From JANXLS01 sp038227045 (GTDB lineage Bacteria; Planctomycetota; SZUA-567; H5-PLA8), in assembly GCA_038227045.1 (NCBI GenBank), contig JBBRQD010000002.1, positions 1 through 64,000 on the forward strand: a DNA stretch of 64,000 nt. The letters run 5' to 3'. Under the pieces are notes generated by a model that was not told the DNA's origin, made no database searches, and saw only the letters and a list, made by a program, of their open reading frames with translations. A program made the position numbers and the translations under genes. Below, one piece after another: positions 1 through 9,430 of the stretch; positions within the stretch are counted from its first letter, which is position 1; each line of letters opens with the position of its first letter.

Positions 1-140
1 ATCATTCTCGCTTCCGGCGGGCGGCGTTGAACTTCGTTGGTATCGCACGGCGTATCTTCCCAATACGCCTTTGCTCGACCGCCTCGTTCAACTTGCCCGG
101 CGCGGCGCGATAATGACGCTTTAGAAACGCGCGGGTCAAT
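1..140. repeat. 163-bp-class palindromic element, copy 1 (left end cut by window)
   Basis: This stretch is the right 140 bases of an imperfect palindrome whose full copy lies at 37937-38099. Aligned to 37960-38099 the two copies differ at 11 of 140 positions by eye. The right terminal arm (118-140) matches the other copy with one change. The tip is GTAT (51-54) pairing with ATAC. One base pair of the stem has changed on both sides between the copies (A4/T114 here, G/C in the other), which keeps the pairing. No protein is encoded. It lies just downstream of the 3' end of the gene at 199-4719. MITE- or BIME-like mobile palindrome is the best description. Confidence 0.8.
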
Positions 141-198
141 ATGCCCTTTTTGAGGCTTGAGCGTTTGCCTCATTCTGTCATCCCATGAGCGACAGGCT

Positions 199-3100
199 CT
201 ACTTCTTCACCGTGTTCAACCGCGCTTTGGAGAAGTCCGCAAGATCCGCATTCGCCGCCGTCTTGAGTTTCTCCAAAATTCCCGCGACAACGCCCCGATC
301 CTGATCGCCCAGCAAATTCATCGCGGTGCGGAACTCGAGCGTGAAATGCGCTTGGTGGAATCCCTCGGCCGCGAGGTCTGGCTGTGTTTTAAGCAACGCA
401 TCAATATCGCCGCGCGTGAGGTCGCGCATCCGCCCGAAACACGCTCTCACTTTCCCCCACTCTTCGCCCTTCGCCCGCGCTCGTTTGACTTCCAACGCCG
501 ACATGTTTCGTGTCCAGAAGTTGGCGGCGGTGCGGTCGCAATAATCCTGATATTGCGCCGTCATCAGCCACTCGCGGGCGAATTGCGCGCCGACGATTTT
601 CGGGTCGTGACGGCTTAGGTACGCAAGCCACGCCACGCGCTGCAAGAGCGCGTCGGCGTCAAGCCCCGGCGTCTCAGGCGCGCCCAGCGAGAATCCTTTG
701 CCGCCAGTCCACTTGTCCAAAATCTCCTTCTCTTTTTCGTTCCACTGCTTTAAACGGCGGCGGCCTTCATCGACCAGATCGGGCTTGGCCACCAGCGGCA
801 GACCGAGCACCAGCGCTTGCAGCCTCAACACCATGTCGGTTTCAAGCGCCGGTGGATTGTTCAGCTCGCGTAAAAGTGCTTTGGGATCCGCCGCGCCCAG
901 TAGCTGAAACACCGCCTGTCGAATCGCGTTGTCCTTGCTCTTCAAAGCGGCATCGACGCGCTCTTTTAAATTCGCGGGCGGATTGGCTCGCACGCAATCG
1001 ACGATCGCCCAGCGCACGTCGTCCGGCAACCCGCCGACTGTCGCGAGCTGTTCAAGAAGAATGGCCGATGGCACGGGAGAGAGGTTCGATCCCAGCAATT
1101 TTCGAATCGCCGCGACGCGTTTTTCAAGCGCCGCTCCTTTGAGCGAACTGCCCGAGTTTTCGCCGAGAACGCCCTCGAGATCGCCGGCCATGCTTTCGCG
1201 CGAAAGTCCCTCCGCGATCTTCCTGGCTTCAGCCGCCGCGACACTGGGCGCCGGCGCTTCGATCTTTCCAGCATCCGGCGCCAGCCACGCGAACACCGCG
1301 CGCGAAAGATCCGGCCAATCCGCCCAATCGAAGTACGCAGTGACATCCTTCTCGGACTTTCCACGGTGGTCCACGAGCAGACACGCGACGCGGCCTTTGC
1401 CCACTTGCCAGCCCACTAGAATCGGCCGGTTGCCGGACTTGAGAAACACTTTGATTCCCGGATCGTTCTTCAACGCCACCTGGTTCCACACCCAAAACGA
1501 CGGTTTGGCGGCGAAGTCGGCTTTGACTTTTAGTTCGGCAAAATCCTTGCCCGGCTCAATGACCAGCGGCGTCTCAACGTAACGCGTGTCCACATTCTCC
1601 ACGCACAGCACCGGCAGCACGTCCCGCTCCAGGACGGTGTACATGTAGCCGCCCTTGCCAAACGCGTATTCGCCGCCGGTGAAGAACGCGGACCCGCCGG
1701 ATTTGATATACTCGGCGAGTCCGTAACAGTTCTCCGCGCCGATCGCGCAGTGTGGAATCCCGGTCAAAAGAAGCATGTCGAAATCTTTGTAGCGCTGCCA
1801 GGGCACCCCGTTGCCGAGACCCATCCCCGAGCCCTGCCGAACGATTCCGTACAGCGGTGCATCGTACACACTGAAACGGTCCAGGCCCGCAACGACTTCG
1901 GCCATGCGCAGGCGATAATCCATCGCGCCGCGGCAGTGGTAAATGTCGAAACGACCATTGTGGATTGGAGCAAGATCGCCGAAATCGAACTTTTTATCTT
2001 TGAGCTTCAAATCGTCCGGAAGCGCCGCCCCTTTCCACCAGTCCTTGATGAACGCATCGGCTGAATGAAGATCGCGCATTTTTAGAATGCGCGCGTTGCG
2101 TTCGTCCCAGGGCAAGGCGTCGAGGGCCGCTTGGTCTTCTCCCTGTTTCGCGTTCGTGGAAGGCGAAAGAACCGACATATCCTTATTAACTTCCCACGTT
2201 TCGCGTTTCGGATCGAGCACGACTTCAGGCTTGCGTTCCTCTTTCATACCGGGCCGCGGCACGCCGAATGTCTTGGGCGGACCATAGAGCGACGCCAGCG
2301 GCGGCGCGGCCGCATCGACGGCAAGTTCGATCACCGCCACGCTCCACGACGCCACCGCGGGCACCTCGAAACGGTTGTCCGCGAGCGGCAACGAAACGAT
2401 TTCGAGCGTCACGGGATTGATCAGGTTGACAGCCGTCGCGCGGACACCGTTCGGAAGCGTCAACGCAAAAGCGACCGGGTCCGTGCCCACCGGCATGTCC
2501 CACTCCAGCTTCGCATGTTCCATCTGAGGACGCTTCGCCTGCTGCGGCAGATTGAGAAGATTGACGACCAGTTGGCGCTTGCCATTCACGAGCGGCGTTT
2601 CGTAGACGAACGGCTGCCACCATAATTTCGTTTCGGCCTGCGGAGCCAGAATTTTTTCGGGCGTCACCAGCCGCCGCAGATTTTCATCGAACGTGTATTG
2701 CGAATAGCGCGTCAAGTAGCGCCGAACCTCGCGGCTGAAAATACTTCCATATAGCCGCGCCCCGCCCGCCGCCCACAGCGCCCCCTCAATCACATTATCG
2801 CGCGGCGACTTCGCATAGCTGATGCCGAGATAATACCCGCCGCGCTCGCGGCTCAGATCGCCTTCGACCTGCAAATTGCGCGCGATGCTCTCGAACGTCC
2901 AGCCCGAGGAAGAGTTGCCAATCGACTCGTTCATGAGCAATCCACCGCCGCGCGCGACCTCGTCCAACTCGTAATCCTCGACCGCCCACTCGTAGCTTTT
3001 CTTCGGCTCAATCAGGAGATAGTTGTAGCCGTGGCCGAAGTGCGGATACTTCGCGTTGACGATGTCCTTGAAATAATGCACGAGCGCCTGAGTGCGCCGC

Positions 3101-4719
3101 GCGGCGGCCAACTCGTAAGTGCCGCTCGAGCCGCACTGGCCGCCAACGCGCGGATGCCCGTCCCAGCGAATGCCGTCCCAACCAAACATCTCGACGGATC
3201 GCATCATCGCCTCGGCTGCGATCCGGGTCATGCGCGGCGTCGCGTCCGGGTTGATTGGCAGAAATTCCTGCCACCACGCATTGAACGCATTGCCCGTCAC
3301 GCCCGGGCGATACGAATAGGGAACATATTCCTTGTTCCGAAACCGGTCCAGGATCGTGACATTGACACCTTCCCACATGCCGATCGGATAGTTGTATTGC
3401 CCTCTGTGATCGTTGGGATAATCGTAGGCGGTCTTCCAGCCGGGGTAGCTGGACATCACGAATTTTCCGTATGAGACAATCGCCACGCCTTGCTCATGAG
3501 CGATGCGAATCTGATTCTGAATCGTCGGCTTGTTCATGTGGTACGACGTTTGTCCCGAGAACCAATAATCCGACTCCGGGCTCATCGCGACCATGTCGTC
3601 CTCGGCCCATGCGAAATATTCGCACGAATTGATGTATTCCGAGTGCGCGGCACTGACCGCTTTTCGAATTTCGTCGTCGGTCAGAGTGCAATCGCGCGTG
3701 TGCCCGACGCTGCCAAAGATTGCAACACGATTGTAATTCGCCGCAATATTGAAGTACTCCGCCGCTTCGCTGCGGTCCGCACCGTCGGCTGAAACGTACT
3801 CCGCTACCAGCGCATAACCGAGCTCAACCGTCGGAAGCGGAAATTCGAACGACAGCTTCTGCGCGGCCGGCGCAAGTTTCACCGGCAGGCTTTTCACTGG
3901 CGTCCGATCCTTGACATTGTGTTCGAGATATAGATTGACGACTCCGTCGCCCCCCTTCCCGCCCACATCCGAAACCACGACACTCCCTTTAAGCGTGTCG
4001 CCGGGATTGTAACGAATCTTGTCGGTCTCAACCGCCGTGACGCGCCCGCTTCGGGACAACAGCCGGAATTCGATCTTGTCCACGAGATAATAGACCGCGC
4101 GCTCGGGCGTCAACACGGTCTCCAGATCGCCGATGCCCTTATCGTCGTCCGCGCCACCGCCTACCTCTCCCAATTTCGGGCCACCCTTTTTGAGATCGGC
4201 GGCGGTCTGTGCAGTTTGAACCACGGCGGCATCGGTGAATGCTTCAAGTCTCAACGCCAGCGGGCTCGCTGACTGCTGAACCAGTTGAAATGTGCGAGTC
4301 TCCGGCTGATGCGCGCGCGCAAAGAATCGTCCGGGTATTTCGGCTGCGACTTTCGCCGCGTCACCTCCGGCCTTGACTCGTACTCCGCTGTTGAACGCAA
4401 TCGCCCCCGCAGCTCCGGCGGACCCGACATGCGAGGGGCGCAGATTCACGCGAACCTCGTACAATCCCGGCGCCTGCGGCTGAACGCTGGCAGCCACGAG
4501 GGGCACGGCGCTCTTCGCGGGCGATGCAATCACGGCGGCAGCCGCACGTTTCAGAGCTGGCACCTCCGCTTTAATCGTCCCCGTCCATTGCGCGGGAGCG
4601 ATCTCCACCCACGCCGATTCGCCCGCGCAAAGAGGAAGAGCCGCGAACACAATCGCAAGCGCGACAAACGTGTTGGTTGTCGATTTTTTCCGTTCCCGTT
4701 TAATTGAAATTGTGATCAC
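199..4719 (-). CDS. Secreted TIM-barrel glycoside-hydrolase-like protein with GATase-like and helical C-terminal domains
   Basis: A 1,506-aa protein from a GTG start at 4719. This start is chosen because AAGGA (4729-4733) lies 9 bases upstream; an in-frame GTG at 4749 lacks such a site. A basic n-region (KRERKK) and a hydrophobic stretch ending near CAGES form a signal peptide. Residues about 100-320 look like beta-sandwich modules. Residues about 328-700 look like a TIM barrel with the motif FGWDGIRWDGH, where the acidic residues after the strand could be catalytic or sugar-binding. Residues about 920-1150 resemble the GATase-like/ThuA-type fold, with LLLTGIPHC and an SGGSAFFTGG loop. The last 350 residues are helical, HEAT-like. 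The downstream gene at 10668-13244 carries a related barrel motif (YDGVRWDG). It is transcribed divergently from operon A. Polysaccharide processing is plausible, but no GH family can be named with confidence. Confidence 0.6.
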   Translation of the reverse strand: MITISIKRERKKSTTNTFVALAIVFAALPLCAGESAWVEIAPAQWTGTIKAEVPALKRAAAAVIASPAKSAVPLVAASVQPQAPGLYEVRVNLRPSHVGSAGAAGAIAFNSGVRVKAGGDAAKVAAEIPGRFFARAHQPETRTFQLVQQSASPLALRLEAFTDAAVVQTAQTAADLKKGGPKLGEVGGGADDDKGIGDLETVLTPERAVYYLVDKIEFRLLSRSGRVTAVETDKIRYNPGDTLKGSVVVSDVGGKGGDGVVNLYLEHNVKDRTPVKSLPVKLAPAAQKLSFEFPLPTVELGYALVAEYVSADGADRSEAAEYFNIAANYNRVAIFGSVGHTRDCTLTDDEIRKAVSAAHSEYINSCEYFAWAEDDMVAMSPESDYWFSGQTSYHMNKPTIQNQIRIAHEQGVAIVSYGKFVMSSYPGWKTAYDYPNDHRGQYNYPIGMWEGVNVTILDRFRNKEYVPYSYRPGVTGNAFNAWWQEFLPINPDATPRMTRIAAEAMMRSVEMFGWDGIRWDGHPRVGGQCGSSGTYELAAARRTQALVHYFKDIVNAKYPHFGHGYNYLLIEPKKSYEWAVEDYELDEVARGGGLLMNESIGNSSSGWTFESIARNLQVEGDLSRERGGYYLGISYAKSPRDNVIEGALWAAGGARLYGSIFSREVRRYLTRYSQYTFDENLRRLVTPEKILAPQAETKLWWQPFVYETPLVNGKRQLVVNLLNLPQQAKRPQMEHAKLEWDMPVGTDPVAFALTLPNGVRATAVNLINPVTLEIVSLPLADNRFEVPAVASWSVAVIELAVDAAAPPLASLYGPPKTFGVPRPGMKEERKPEVVLDPKRETWEVNKDMSVLSPSTNAKQGEDQAALDALPWDERNARILKMRDLHSADAFIKDWWKGAALPDDLKLKDKKFDFGDLAPIHNGRFDIYHCRGAMDYRLRMAEVVAGLDRFSVYDAPLYGIVRQGSGMGLGNGVPWQRYKDFDMLLLTGIPHCAIGAENCYGLAEYIKSGGSAFFTGGEYAFGKGGYMYTVLERDVLPVLCVENVDTRYVETPLVIEPGKDFAELKVKADFAAKPSFWVWNQVALKNDPGIKVFLKSGNRPILVGWQVGKGRVACLLVDHRGKSEKDVTAYFDWADWPDLSRAVFAWLAPDAGKIEAPAPSVAAAEARKIAEGLSRESMAGDLEGVLGENSGSSLKGAALEKRVAAIRKLLGSNLSPVPSAILLEQLATVGGLPDDVRWAIVDCVRANPPANLKERVDAALKSKDNAIRQAVFQLLGAADPKALLRELNNPPALETDMVLRLQALVLGLPLVAKPDLVDEGRRRLKQWNEKEKEILDKWTGGKGFSLGAPETPGLDADALLQRVAWLAYLSRHDPKIVGAQFAREWLMTAQYQDYCDRTAANFWTRNMSALEVKRARAKGEEWGKVRACFGRMRDLTRGDIDALLKTQPDLAAEGFHQAHFTLEFRTAMNLLGDQDRGVVAGILEKLKTAANADLADFSKARLNTVKK

Positions 4720-4790
4720 CGATAGTTTTCCTTGATGAGTGATATTCACAGCGTTGCGCGCGTCGATTTAGAATGCAATTTTTTACTCTA

Positions 4791-4802
4791 CGGTGTACAC
4801 CG
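4791..4802. promoter_or_regulatory. 12-bp perfect palindrome CGGTGTACACCG, candidate operator
   Basis: The sequence lies in the 167-bp region between the divergent starts at 4719 and 4887. Its core GTGTACAC resembles GTGTATACAC at 37891-37900, which also sits in a divergent promoter region. Symmetric GTNTAC-type palindromes are typical of dimeric repressors such as the GntR class, but no regulator gene is in the window. Operator function is inference. Confidence 0.35.
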
Positions 4803-4886
4803 AGTTCAACCCGGTATGGATTTCTGGCACGGCCATCGAATGAGAACGGCGCTAAATTATTGCGCGCGGTTGAGGTAGGCGGTTTC

Positions 4887-7800
4887 ATGCGGAATCTAGC
4901 CGTAACGCTACCCCAAGAAATAGCTCAACCTATCCAGCGTTTCGCACGCCATAAAGCACTTATTCATGCCGCGGGCCTTTTGAGCGCGGCGATCGTCGCG
5001 GCGCTGGCGTTCTTTCTCTGCGCTATTCTGGTGGATCGGCTTGTCGAACTGCCGCGCGCATGCAAACCGATTCTTCCTTTGTTGGCGGTCGCTATCCCGG
5101 CACTCACGGTGCTATGGAGCGTGGCTGCGATGTTGCGCGCGCAAGATGCGGATTCCGCCGCCGGTGAGTTGGATGGCGCAAGCGTTGCACTTTTTGGAAA
5201 AGGCGGACGCGACGCCGTTCGCAGCGCATTGAACTTCAGCGCCCGAACTCATCAAGACCCCGCGTCGGTGAACCCTTACATGCTGGCCGAGACGCTTCAA
5301 GAAGCCAAAGCACTCAGCGGCAAAGTCCTGCCTTCCGCCATCCTAGGATGGGGTACCGGCCCGCGCCGGATTCTAATCGCCGTGCTTCTTGGCGGCGTGA
5401 TTCTGGGATTAAGCCGCTGGCAGTTCATGCAAATGGACCTTCTGTGGCAGCGCTTCCTCAACCCGTTGGGAAATTATCCGCGACCGTCGCTGACGCAGAT
5501 CGAAGTCGATGCGCCGCTCGATCAAACGATGATCCAGGGCGACGACATGCCGCTCAAGGTTCTGCTCTCCGGAAACGTGCCGGCGGAACCGCGCTGCACA
5601 CTACACATCGTCGGCAACGGTGCGGCGGAATTGGCCGTAGTCATGTCCCCGCGCCCGCAACAGCGCTTCGAATCGCAAATCAAGAGCGTCGATCGGTCGC
5701 TCACATTTTACGTCACGGCAGGCGATGGCCGCAGCGCGCTATACAAGTTGCGTGTCGAACCCCGGCCGGCAATCACCAAGCTGAGCGTACGTTACGAGTA
5801 CCCGCGCTACACGTTTATTCCGCCGCACGAAGAACAGATTGCGTACCGCGAGCTTTCGGCCGTCGAGGGCACCCGCGTAACGGTGAAATTCGAGTCGTCG
5901 CTGCCCGTCGTCGATCCACAAGCCATCTTCCCGGAACGCAAATACAAGGCCGCCTGGGACGCGGCACAGCGCCAGGGGACGTTCCGCTTCACCATGGACC
6001 GCGAGACGAATTTCACGATTCGCCTGGTCACGCCCACTGGCGCCGACAACCATGGCGACGCGGGCTATCGCGTGCGGCTCGTGCCGGACAACCCGCCCAC
6101 TATTTCGCTCATGGGCATTTCGGAAAACGCCGCGCTCTATCGCGACGATCTGTTGCAGCTTCACTATAAAGGGACCGACGATTTCGGGATCGCCGAAGCA
6201 TTTCTGCGCTGTCGCGGAGCCGATTCGAAACCGAAGGAATACTCCCTTCAGTTGCAGCACCCGAATCAGAAACTGGCCGAAGGCGACGCGACCATCGATC
6301 TGCGCGAACTGACCGCCGAAGACGATTCGCAACTCGATATCGAGCTGGTCATGGTCGACACGAAGGGCCAGGAGGCCATCACGCCGCGCGCCCACATCGC
6401 GATCGTCTCCGACACGCCCGACCGGCAACTCGAGGAACTCGCCAAGTTCGAGGACGAATACCTGAAAATTTATTTGCGCCCCGCCGCGACCGTGCTGACC
6501 GCGCAGACCGCCCGCCTCGGCATCTTGATCGACGGCCTCGATGCCGGAACGCCCATCGCCGGAAAACGCAAGGAATTGCTCGACGCCTTATGCAAGGAGC
6601 TCGATCGCGTCCGGTTGCCGCAAGCCAACAAGATTCTGTTCCTCACGGAGTATCCGTACCAGAGCGTGCGCGCGGCATACTACGGGCTAAGCATGGTCAG
6701 AACCATTCCCGAAGGATCGTTCTACGTGGCGCGCATCAACGCGGTATCCGCCACCGATAAGGCGCGCGACGGACTGCTGGCACTTAAACCGTTCCTCGAG
6801 GAGCAGTCGAAAAAGACTGACGCATACGCAGAAGGACTTTCCGATGCGCTGTTGGAAATCCGCCTGCGCCTGATCGAACAATTGACCGCAAAGCTCGTTG
6901 AAAAAGGCGGCAGCGAAGCGGGCATGTCCTCTTTAAAAATTGACAAATCCGACGGTGATGGAAAGACCGCGCAACAGCGCGAGGAACGACTGGCAAAGAT
7001 ACTTGCGCTGGGCGATCTGATCGCGAAAGAGGCGGAGACATTGGAACTCGCGCCGGCGTTCAAGGATCTCAAAGCCGCCGCCGCATTGGGGGGCGACGCC
7101 CGCGTGCCCACCGTACACACGGCTCTGGAGCAACTGCGCCGCGCATTGCATTCCGGCACGGCGTTGGACGGACACCTCGGCGCGCGCATGGAGGAATGCC
7201 GCGCCAAATATCCACTGCCGGCGCAAATGCGCACGGCGGCGGCAAAGGGCATTCAGCCGCATCTGACTTCAGCCCTCGCCGATTTCGCGCGCTGTTCTCG
7301 AACCAGTTACATTCCCAATGACGCCGAACTCTTGTTACAAGTCCGGGCGATCGAAACGTTATTCGGCGGCGACCCGCAACAGATCGCCTCAACGGCAAAC
7401 GTAGTCGAACGTCTTGAACCGTGGTCGCGGCGTTACGGTATCGTCGAACGGCTGCGCTTGATGCGCATCGCCGTGCGCGAATTTCAAATCGATGCCGCCG
7501 TCGGGCGTGTGCAACCCGCGTCGCCGCGATTCGATCAACGCTGGCAGGAAATCCGCGAAATGCTTCTTTCGCTGTTGTGCGACAATCAGGCCGGCATGTT
7601 CGCCGCGCTCGGTGCCGAGATTCAAACGAGTATCCGCGAATTGGCGCCGTTCCGCGACACTTTCCTGCCATGGAGTGGCGCCGCTGCGCTGAAAGGCATC
7701 GACAGCACCGCGCTCTTTGGAAAGCTGCGCGCTCAACTCGGCAAGATGATCGCACTACTGGAACCCGGCGTGCTAAAGGAGAGCGAAGCGGCCCTGCCGG

Positions 7801-9308
7801 AGATCGCGCTCCTTTGGCGCGACGTGGCGCAGAATATTCAAAAAGAGGATGCCCGCCTGGACGTCGAAATCCCGCTTGTCACCGCCGAAATGGCCGAAGC
7901 TGAGAAGCGCCCGGAGGCCGAGCGCGAATCGAAGGACTTCAAAATGCGCACCGCGTCAACGCCGCGTGCCTCTGGTTCGAGCACCGCCGGATTTGGCCAC
8001 GACTTCGCCGAACGTTTTGCCTGCCACGCGATCGCCATGTCGAAAGGTCTCGACATTCGCGAGCGCTTGTGGATGAACAAGCCAGCGTCACAGCAGAACG
8101 AAGCGGCGTTGAAACAACTTGAGGCCGCTGCCATTCTAAACGAATACCTGTCGTACCTCGACGAAAATATCTACGACAACGCGTCCGCCCCGCACATCAA
8201 CCGCGCCTGGGGTGGGCTGAGATCCGGCCCTTACCCGAAGTATCTTGAGAGTATCGTGAAATTTTATGACGAGTTCAAGCCAAAGGCCCACGCGCTTGGA
8301 AACTGGATGGCGGAGTTAACGGACGGAAAAGCAGACGCGCTTTTGAATAACGAAGAATTCTCGATGTTGCCGGCCAAAATCAACAGAGCCGAGCGATTTG
8401 CCGTTGCCAAAAAAGCAATCATCGAGCAGTCGCGTTTCGATGCCGAAACACGCGCAGCAGCGACTCCAGGCGCTCGGCGTCCGATGATTCTGGCCTTGCT
8501 GGCAGGTGACAATTCCACCGTCTACTGGGACCGTATGGTCCTGGCGACCAGCGCGCTGAGCTCTGCGGCGGGACGCTCGCTGCAAGCACCCGCCGAGACT
8601 TGGGCCGGGGTTGCTGCCCAAGATGCTTCCGATTGCAACACAGCGGCGGCTCGCATCCGATGGCTGTTGCCGGAAGTAAAAGCGCTGCCGGAAGAACTGA
8701 AACTCTTGCCCGATCTTCTCGACGAGTGGCGTGCCATGATTTCAAAAGCGGCGGCCGATAAAGTGGGAACGCTGTCCGCGGATGCCCGTGCTCAAGCGCG
8801 GGAAGGTCTGTTGGACTGGCACGGCCGCCTGCTGGGCGTGCAGCGTGGCATGGAGGTCCGCACGTTTGTCGCGCCGCCCAAACCCAAAGTCCGGCCGCGC
8901 TATCAGTCCGGCATTCGCAACGATATGTTTGAAACGCTCGGCCGCGTCGTTCGCGGCGAGACGGCCTGGGTCTGGCGCGTGGCTGCCGAAGAACGACGCG
9001 TCTGGTCGCAGCGCGCCCAATTTCTCGCGGACGAAAACGGAACCGCCGACGCAGCTCAAGGCGGCGGACACGATGAAGTCGCCTGGATCGCAGCCTTCGA
9101 ACAAGCCACCCGCCGCAAAAGCGCAGCCGCATTTTCCCGGCGCTCCCAAGCGTTGGGACTAGAAGAAGAACGGATCGACGAACGCTTCCTGAAGATGCCC
9201 CGTTACCTATACGAAGAACTCTTGCGAGCGTCCAAACGACCCTATCCAAGCCAATTCAAAGAGCCGGGCCTGGAATACATTCAAGGGCTATTAAAGAGTT
9301 CGAGATGA
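4887..9308 (+). CDS. Large DUF4175-like inner-membrane protein, first gene of operon A
   Basis: A 1,473-aa protein. The ATG at 4887 is chosen over an upstream in-frame ATG (4773) because the encoded membrane region begins right after it and GAGG (4872-4875) precedes it. Residues about 25-49, 61-83 and 160-176 are hydrophobic helices, giving a membrane-anchored N-terminus. Then follow Ig-like beta modules (about 195-500), for example around VRYEYPRYTF and the DNPPTISLMG segment, and about 900 residues of mostly helical sequence. The same order of three helices, Ig-like modules and a 'DDYG/DDFG-A' segment occurs in the shorter protein at 55249-57063, so the two are distant paralogs. DUF4175-like proteins of this type commonly neighbour MoxR/VWA operons; their role is unknown. 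It begins the eight-gene + strand run ending at 22305. Confidence 0.6.
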   Translation: MRNLAVTLPQEIAQPIQRFARHKALIHAAGLLSAAIVAALAFFLCAILVDRLVELPRACKPILPLLAVAIPALTVLWSVAAMLRAQDADSAAGELDGASVALFGKGGRDAVRSALNFSARTHQDPASVNPYMLAETLQEAKALSGKVLPSAILGWGTGPRRILIAVLLGGVILGLSRWQFMQMDLLWQRFLNPLGNYPRPSLTQIEVDAPLDQTMIQGDDMPLKVLLSGNVPAEPRCTLHIVGNGAAELAVVMSPRPQQRFESQIKSVDRSLTFYVTAGDGRSALYKLRVEPRPAITKLSVRYEYPRYTFIPPHEEQIAYRELSAVEGTRVTVKFESSLPVVDPQAIFPERKYKAAWDAAQRQGTFRFTMDRETNFTIRLVTPTGADNHGDAGYRVRLVPDNPPTISLMGISENAALYRDDLLQLHYKGTDDFGIAEAFLRCRGADSKPKEYSLQLQHPNQKLAEGDATIDLRELTAEDDSQLDIELVMVDTKGQEAITPRAHIAIVSDTPDRQLEELAKFEDEYLKIYLRPAATVLTAQTARLGILIDGLDAGTPIAGKRKELLDALCKELDRVRLPQANKILFLTEYPYQSVRAAYYGLSMVRTIPEGSFYVARINAVSATDKARDGLLALKPFLEEQSKKTDAYAEGLSDALLEIRLRLIEQLTAKLVEKGGSEAGMSSLKIDKSDGDGKTAQQREERLAKILALGDLIAKEAETLELAPAFKDLKAAAALGGDARVPTVHTALEQLRRALHSGTALDGHLGARMEECRAKYPLPAQMRTAAAKGIQPHLTSALADFARCSRTSYIPNDAELLLQVRAIETLFGGDPQQIASTANVVERLEPWSRRYGIVERLRLMRIAVREFQIDAAVGRVQPASPRFDQRWQEIREMLLSLLCDNQAGMFAALGAEIQTSIRELAPFRDTFLPWSGAAALKGIDSTALFGKLRAQLGKMIALLEPGVLKESEAALPEIALLWRDVAQNIQKEDARLDVEIPLVTAEMAEAEKRPEAERESKDFKMRTASTPRASGSSTAGFGHDFAERFACHAIAMSKGLDIRERLWMNKPASQQNEAALKQLEAAAILNEYLSYLDENIYDNASAPHINRAWGGLRSGPYPKYLESIVKFYDEFKPKAHALGNWMAELTDGKADALLNNEEFSMLPAKINRAERFAVAKKAIIEQSRFDAETRAAATPGARRPMILALLAGDNSTVYWDRMVLATSALSSAAGRSLQAPAETWAGVAAQDASDCNTAAARIRWLLPEVKALPEELKLLPDLLDEWRAMISKAAADKVGTLSADARAQAREGLLDWHGRLLGVQRGMEVRTFVAPPKPKVRPRYQSGIRNDMFETLGRVVRGETAWVWRVAAEERRVWSQRAQFLADENGTADAAQGGGHDEVAWIAAFEQATRRKSAAAFSRRSQALGLEEERIDERFLKMPRYLYEELLRASKRPYPSQFKEPGLEYIQGLLKSSR

Positions 9309-9323
9309 GAGCGTTGTTCCGTG

Positions 9324-9408
9324 GGACGGACTGCCAGTCCGTCCAATTGTGGTGTAGGCGTCCAGCCTGCAATTCCAGTTATGCAGGCTGGAAGCCTGCA
9401 CCACAATT
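9324..9408. repeat. Palindromic dispersed repeat cluster (two adjacent inverted repeats)
   Basis: The first inverted repeat is 9324-9344, with arms GGACGGACT and AGTCCGTCC around GCC. The second has 27-nt arms at 9345-9371 and 9382-9408 with two mismatches and a 10-nt loop. The second repeat is nearly identical to 42815-42875. It sits in the gap between the stop at 9308 and the start at 9431, so it would be transcribed as a stem-loop inside operon A. Translation through it gives spurious peptide such as TDCQSVQ and GWKPAP, a signature recalled from many PVC-type genomes. Confidence 0.85.
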
Positions 9409-9430
9409 AAGTTCGCCGGGAGTTCGTCAG

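Noticed and set aside
151..172. Possible terminator for the gene at 199-4719
   Set aside because: The 6-bp stem (TGAGGC/GCCTCA) is followed on the minus strand by A and G instead of T.
9305..9430. N-terminal extension of the prenyltransferase-fold gene
   Set aside because: The in-frame codons come from the palindromic repeat; ATG 9431 has its own ribosome-binding site and signal peptide.
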